This document shows, piece by piece, positions 33,222 through 36,199 of a stretch of 36,199 bases of DNA. Below the pieces are notes generated by a model. That model had not been told where the DNA came from and did no database searches. It saw only the letters and a list, made by a program, of their open reading frames with translations. This DNA is from Elusimicrobia bacterium CG_4_9_14_3_um_filter_62_55. Lineage in GTDB: Bacteria; Elusimicrobiota; Elusimicrobia; UBA1565. A program made the translations under genes and the position numbers. The number at the start of each line of letters is the position of its first letter. Within the stretch, counting starts at the first letter, position 1. The stretch lies in the NCBI GenBank assembly GCA_002790095.1, contig PFUL01000027.1, positions 1 to 36,199 on the forward strand. The letters are read 5' to 3'.

Positions 33222-33919
33222 GGCGAGGATTCTACTAAATTAGGTTCCAAGGGCACCGGAGCGATCCGAAGTCCGGTCCGGCGGGAGACGCGATCGAGAA
33301 TATCGCGGTGGATGACGAATTTCGGGGCGGTCCCGTCCAGGAGAACTGTTTTGGGTTCGCTTTTCGCGGCGCGGCGGTAGCCTTCCCGCACTCGCTTTCG
33401 GAACGGCGCCGTCTCGAGTTCGAGCCGGTCAAGGCTGCGCCGGGCGTCGCGTTTGCGGAACTGCGATTCAGGGATGTCGAGGACGATCGTCAGGTCCGGA
33501 CGAACCCCGCTGGCGGCGACGCGGTTCAGACGCCGGACCAGCGCGGGATCGAGCCCCCGGGCGTAGCCTTGGTATACCACGGTGGCGAGGGTGAATCGCT
33601 CGCAGACGACGACGGCGCCCTTTGCGACCGCCGGACGAACCAGTTCTTCCACGTGCTGAACGCGCGCGGCCTCGTAGAGTAGAAGTTCCGAGAGGGGGTG
33701 GACGACATTGCCCGGCTCCAGGAGCAGTTCGCGGATTTTCTCGGCGAAAGGAACGGAGGTGCCTCCGGGTTCGCGCGTATGAATCGCTTTAAGCCCCGCG
33801 TCGAGCAGCGCCCGCGTCAGCAAAGCGGCCTGAGTGGACTTTCCGCTTTTGTCGGGTCCCTCGAGAACGATGAAAATGCCCCTTTCCCTTTTCGGGGGAC
33901 GTGTCGAGCGCGTCTTCAT
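33218..33919 (-). CDS. tmk: thymidylate kinase
   Basis: A 233-aa dTMP kinase. P-loop LEGPDKSGKST, then TREPGGT for nucleotide binding, ERFTLATVVYQGYARGLD in place of the usual DR(Y/F) segment (Glu for Asp), and the LID region RDARRSLDRLE. It phosphorylates dTMP to dTDP. First gene of the operon with holB and metG. The ATG at 33919 has no ribosome binding site; TAGAAT lies 9 nt upstream, so the message may be leaderless. The C-terminus is about 20 residues longer than usual. Confidence 0.92.
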   Translation of the reverse strand: MKTRSTRPPKRERGIFIVLEGPDKSGKSTQAALLTRALLDAGLKAIHTREPGGTSVPFAEKIRELLLEPGNVVHPLSELLLYEAARVQHVEELVRPAVAKGAVVVCERFTLATVVYQGYARGLDPALVRRLNRVAASGVRPDLTIVLDIPESQFRKRDARRSLDRLELETAPFRKRVREGYRRAAKSEPKTVLLDGTAPKFVIHRDILDRVSRRTGLRIAPVPLEPNLVESSP

Positions 33920-34003
33920 GGTGATCCGATTCTAACAAATGCCGGTTCGCGGCGCTTCCGCGGTCATGACCGGGGTCACTGACTGAAATCACGGCGCTTC
34001 GGC

Positions 34004-34032
34004 TTGATTTAGACTTATAAGGACCCTATACT
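34004..34032 (+). promoter_or_regulatory. promoter of pilin-like gene
   Basis: TTGATT (34004-34009), a 17-nt spacer and TATACT (34027-34032), a good sigma70-type promoter. The expected start near 34039 gives a leader of 58-79 nt, unlike the leaderless genes elsewhere in the window. Confidence 0.65.
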
Positions 34033-34038
34033 TGAATC

Positions 34039-34096
34039 GACTTGCAGGGAAAGGATTTTCCATAAATCCTCGGCCCCGCGGGGAACCTAGCGGAAG
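34039..34096 (+). promoter_or_regulatory. structured 5' leader of pilin-like gene
   Basis: A 7-bp hairpin AGGATTT/AAATCCT (34052-34058 with 34064-34070, 5-nt loop) is followed by a GC-rich hairpin (GGCCC...GGGAACC, 34072-34087, with an AA bulge). No known riboswitch class fits. It could stabilise the mRNA or gate translation. Confidence 0.4.
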
Positions 34097-34117
34097 ATCC
34101 AATTAGGGAAACGGGGC

Positions 34118-36199
34118 ATGAGCCTCGTAGAAGTGCTTGTGGCGATGACGATTCTGAGCATCGGGGTGCTCGGATTCGTCGGCTCGTTCTCCTACATCAG
34201 CAAAGCGATCCGCGTCTCCCGGGCCGGGACGCTGGCGACGAACCTCGCCCAGGAAAAGATCGAAAACCTCAAAAACGAGCCGTACTACAAGCTGGCGCTC
34301 ACCACGGTGACGACGGCGAGCCCCAATTTTTTCCCGGTGATCTACTACGACAACCTCAATTACGGTCTTGAGACGATCCGCATCGGCGGCATTACCTTCG
34401 AACGCGGGGTTTTGGTCTCGATGGCGCAGGTGGCCGACGGGTCGATCACCTCGGTCGGCTACAACTATCCGGATACCGGGATGAAGATGTTGACCGTCTA
34501 TGTGATGTGGCAGCAGGGGACGAACTGGAAATATGTTTCCCTGGAAAATGTGTATGAAAATCCGGTCGTCGATCCGTTGACCGCTCAGGTCTCCGGCACG
34601 GTCAAAGACGGGGGTGGAACGGGGATCGCCGGGGCCTTGGTGCGGATCGTGGAGAACGCGGACTGGAGCGACACCACGGGAGCGGGAGGGACTTACGGCT
34701 TTTCGGCCCAGCCGGGGACCTATGCGCTGCGCGCGTCTTCGGCGGGGTATTACGACACGCTCGTGACCGAGGTGAGTTTGAGCTCGACGAACATCGAGAC
34801 GCTCAACTTCACGCTGACCGAGATCGCGACGGGGACGATCACCGGCCGGGCGTGGAGCAACCCTAATCTGCTGATCGCCGGCTTCGCGCTTTCCACGACG
34901 ACGATCATCGCCGATGGCGCGACGCTGGAGGTCGAATTCATCCAATTGTTCAATCCGACCACCTACGCGATCAACATCGGCAACGACGTCGACGGTTCGT
35001 CGACGAAGATCAAGTATTGGCGGGAAACGACGGGTTCGGGGTCCGACAACGGGGACATGCTGGTCGGAGGCGGATACGACAATTACGTCGCGTCCTATGT
35101 CCCCGCCGGGCGCTACTACCTGATCGCGAACACGAGTTTCTTTTGGCTCAACGACAGGTACATCCACGCGGACGGGCATTATCCCGGCAAGAAAATGAAA
35201 TTGACCGATGGAGGATCCATCGAGCTGCTGCGCGTCGCCGACGACTACACCTGGGATGTGGTCGGTTGGCGGGATTTGGCGGGGACCCAGCAAAAGTGGG
35301 AGGGGACCCAGATTTCCAACCCGACTTCAAGCGGGGGGAAGCCCGCGCAGTGCTCGCTGGACGGCATGGGGGCGGGTTGGTCCTACATGCGGATCTCGTC
35401 CCCGGCGTCGGTCAACGACGGTTACGCCCCCGCCTACGATTCCGGAGACAACGAGGCGGATTTCCTATCAACCGCTGAGGCCTGCCAAGTGGTATCGCCG
35501 ATGCCGCTGTTCGGGGTTCGCAATACCTCGGACGCCGCTCCGACGATCATCGCGGGTGTTCCGATGTTCGACGCGTACGTGACCGCCGACGATTTGATGG
35601 GCCCGGCGACGAACGCGCTGCGCACCCCCGTCAGCGAGGGCATCTTGGGGACAACCGTCACGCTGACCTCGGAGGTCGCGTATTTCTCGCTGGCGGGGGT
35701 TTCGACGGGGACCTGGAACGTCGTGATCGCGAGCGGGGCGTACTCGGCGACGATCTCCGAGGTCGAGATCGTTCAGAATGTCTCGACAGGGATCCCGAAC
35801 GGCGTCACCGAGCCGAGTTGGGCTTTGGAGAACTACGCCGAGGTCAATCTCACGACGCAGTCCGTAAACGGCTATGTCGCCGGGACGATCCGAGACATCT
35901 CGGGTGCGCCGATTTCGGGGATCAAGATTCTCGCCGGGGGCGAGTCGAAGACGACCGGGGTCAACGGCCGCTACTTCGTCTCCGTGGGGACCGGATCCCT
36001 TTACCTGACCGCGAACCCCAACAACCTGGACACCCGCTTCGTCGAATCCGTGGAAAACGCCGTCGTTGAGACCGGCGAACTGACGACCGTCAATTTCACG
36101 CTGACCGAGGGCGGCGTGATCAGCGGGTTCGTGTCCAGCGACGGAACCTCGATACTCCCGAACGTTCAGGTCGCGGCGACGAAATCCGGAGCCCAATAC
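34118..36199 (+). CDS. PilV-like prepilin with lamin-tail and CarboxypepD_reg domains (partial)
   Basis: An open frame from ATG 34118 to the window end, 694 residues visible, C-terminus missing. The N-terminus MSLVEVLVAMTILSIGVLGF is a type IV pilin helix of PilV type. The in-frame codons just before the ATG encode GKRG, so the class III cleavage site G|MSLVE spans the apparent start; true initiation may be at a near-cognate codon (ATC 34097). A carboxypeptidase-regulatory-like domain lies near 157-240 and a lamin-tail-like domain near 270-430 (EVEFIQLFNPTTYAINIG, then IELLRVADDYTWDVVGWRD). Two more regulatory-like repeats begin near 588 and 666. It is probably a pilus-tip or surface adhesin displayed by the type IV pilus machinery; that role is inferred. 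Confidence 0.8.
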   Translation, partial: MSLVEVLVAMTILSIGVLGFVGSFSYISKAIRVSRAGTLATNLAQEKIENLKNEPYYKLALTTVTTASPNFFPVIYYDNLNYGLETIRIGGITFERGVLVSMAQVADGSITSVGYNYPDTGMKMLTVYVMWQQGTNWKYVSLENVYENPVVDPLTAQVSGTVKDGGGTGIAGALVRIVENADWSDTTGAGGTYGFSAQPGTYALRASSAGYYDTLVTEVSLSSTNIETLNFTLTEIATGTITGRAWSNPNLLIAGFALSTTTIIADGATLEVEFIQLFNPTTYAINIGNDVDGSSTKIKYWRETTGSGSDNGDMLVGGGYDNYVASYVPAGRYYLIANTSFFWLNDRYIHADGHYPGKKMKLTDGGSIELLRVADDYTWDVVGWRDLAGTQQKWEGTQISNPTSSGGKPAQCSLDGMGAGWSYMRISSPASVNDGYAPAYDSGDNEADFLSTAEACQVVSPMPLFGVRNTSDAAPTIIAGVPMFDAYVTADDLMGPATNALRTPVSEGILGTTVTLTSEVAYFSLAGVSTGTWNVVIASGAYSATISEVEIVQNVSTGIPNGVTEPSWALENYAEVNLTTQSVNGYVAGTIRDISGAPISGIKILAGGESKTTGVNGRYFVSVGTGSLYLTANPNNLDTRFVESVENAVVETGELTTVNFTLTEGGVISGFVSSDGTSILPNVQVAATKSGAQY

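Noticed and set aside
34039-34117. Possible c-di-GMP riboswitch in the leader of the pilin-like gene
   Set aside because: Two hairpins are present, but the conserved core sequences of GEMM-I and class II c-di-GMP aptamers are not seen.
1-36199. CRISPR arrays or insertion sequences
   Set aside because: No regularly spaced repeats and no transposase-like open frames were seen on either strand.

Overview
The window is GC-rich, densely packed bacterial DNA from a diderm (Gram-negative) organism. Support for this is an outer-membrane porin-like barrel, lipoproteins, signal peptides and a type IV pilin-like protein. The mix of short Psd plus PssA, a PilV-like prepilin with carboxypeptidase-regulatory and lamin-tail-like domains, and many small secreted Lys/Pro-rich proteins resembles Elusimicrobiota or a related deep lineage. 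That assignment is inference; no 16S or other marker is present.

Region 1 (about 0.4-14.1 kb, all minus strand) is a defence island built on a type I restriction-modification operon. In transcription order it holds an excisionase-type HTH protein, hsdM, a YhcG/DUF1016 nuclease, hsdS, an AbiJ-like HEPN protein, a small membrane protein, a DUF7309/DUF6930-like protein, a pair of unknown helical proteins, an AAA ATPase plus DUF4276 (TOPRIM-like) pair, hsdR and a SIR2-like protein. Nearly every junction overlaps by 1-11 bases (ATGA, TAATG, TGATG), so this reads as one translationally coupled operon. The most striking observation is that the 5' end of hsdR occurs three times. It is intact at 4878, decayed at 9194 directly after the Abi gene, and fused in frame to the 3' end of the 226-aa gene at 6826. 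Each accessory module is therefore bracketed by hsdR start sequences, as if defence modules were repeatedly inserted at the hsdR start.

Region 2 (14.2-20.9 kb) has two small envelope proteins, an orphan soluble histidine kinase and a zinc-homeostasis block. That block is a COG0523 (CobW-like) GTPase convergent with an operon of a His-rich small protein, a porin, ZnuA, ZnuC and ZnuB. The operon's promoter is overlapped by a perfect Fur/Zur-type palindrome.

Region 3 (21-28.5 kb) has fumarase C, an arginase/agmatinase-family enzyme, a small zinc-ribbon protein, a secreted protein, tRNA-Leu(UAA), phosphatidylserine decarboxylase and synthase, an LssY_C-like protein, an M48 peptidase and a frameshifted secreted coiled-coil gene.

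Region 4 (28.6-36.2 kb) has a small lipoprotein, two unknown genes, a tmk-unknown-holB-metG operon, and the start of a large PilV-like surface protein that runs off the window.

Two genome-style signals recur. Several genes have a -10 hexamer only 6-9 nt before the start codon, which implies leaderless mRNAs. All five convergent gene pairs overlap at their 3' ends, twice by sharing a CTAG stop palindrome.
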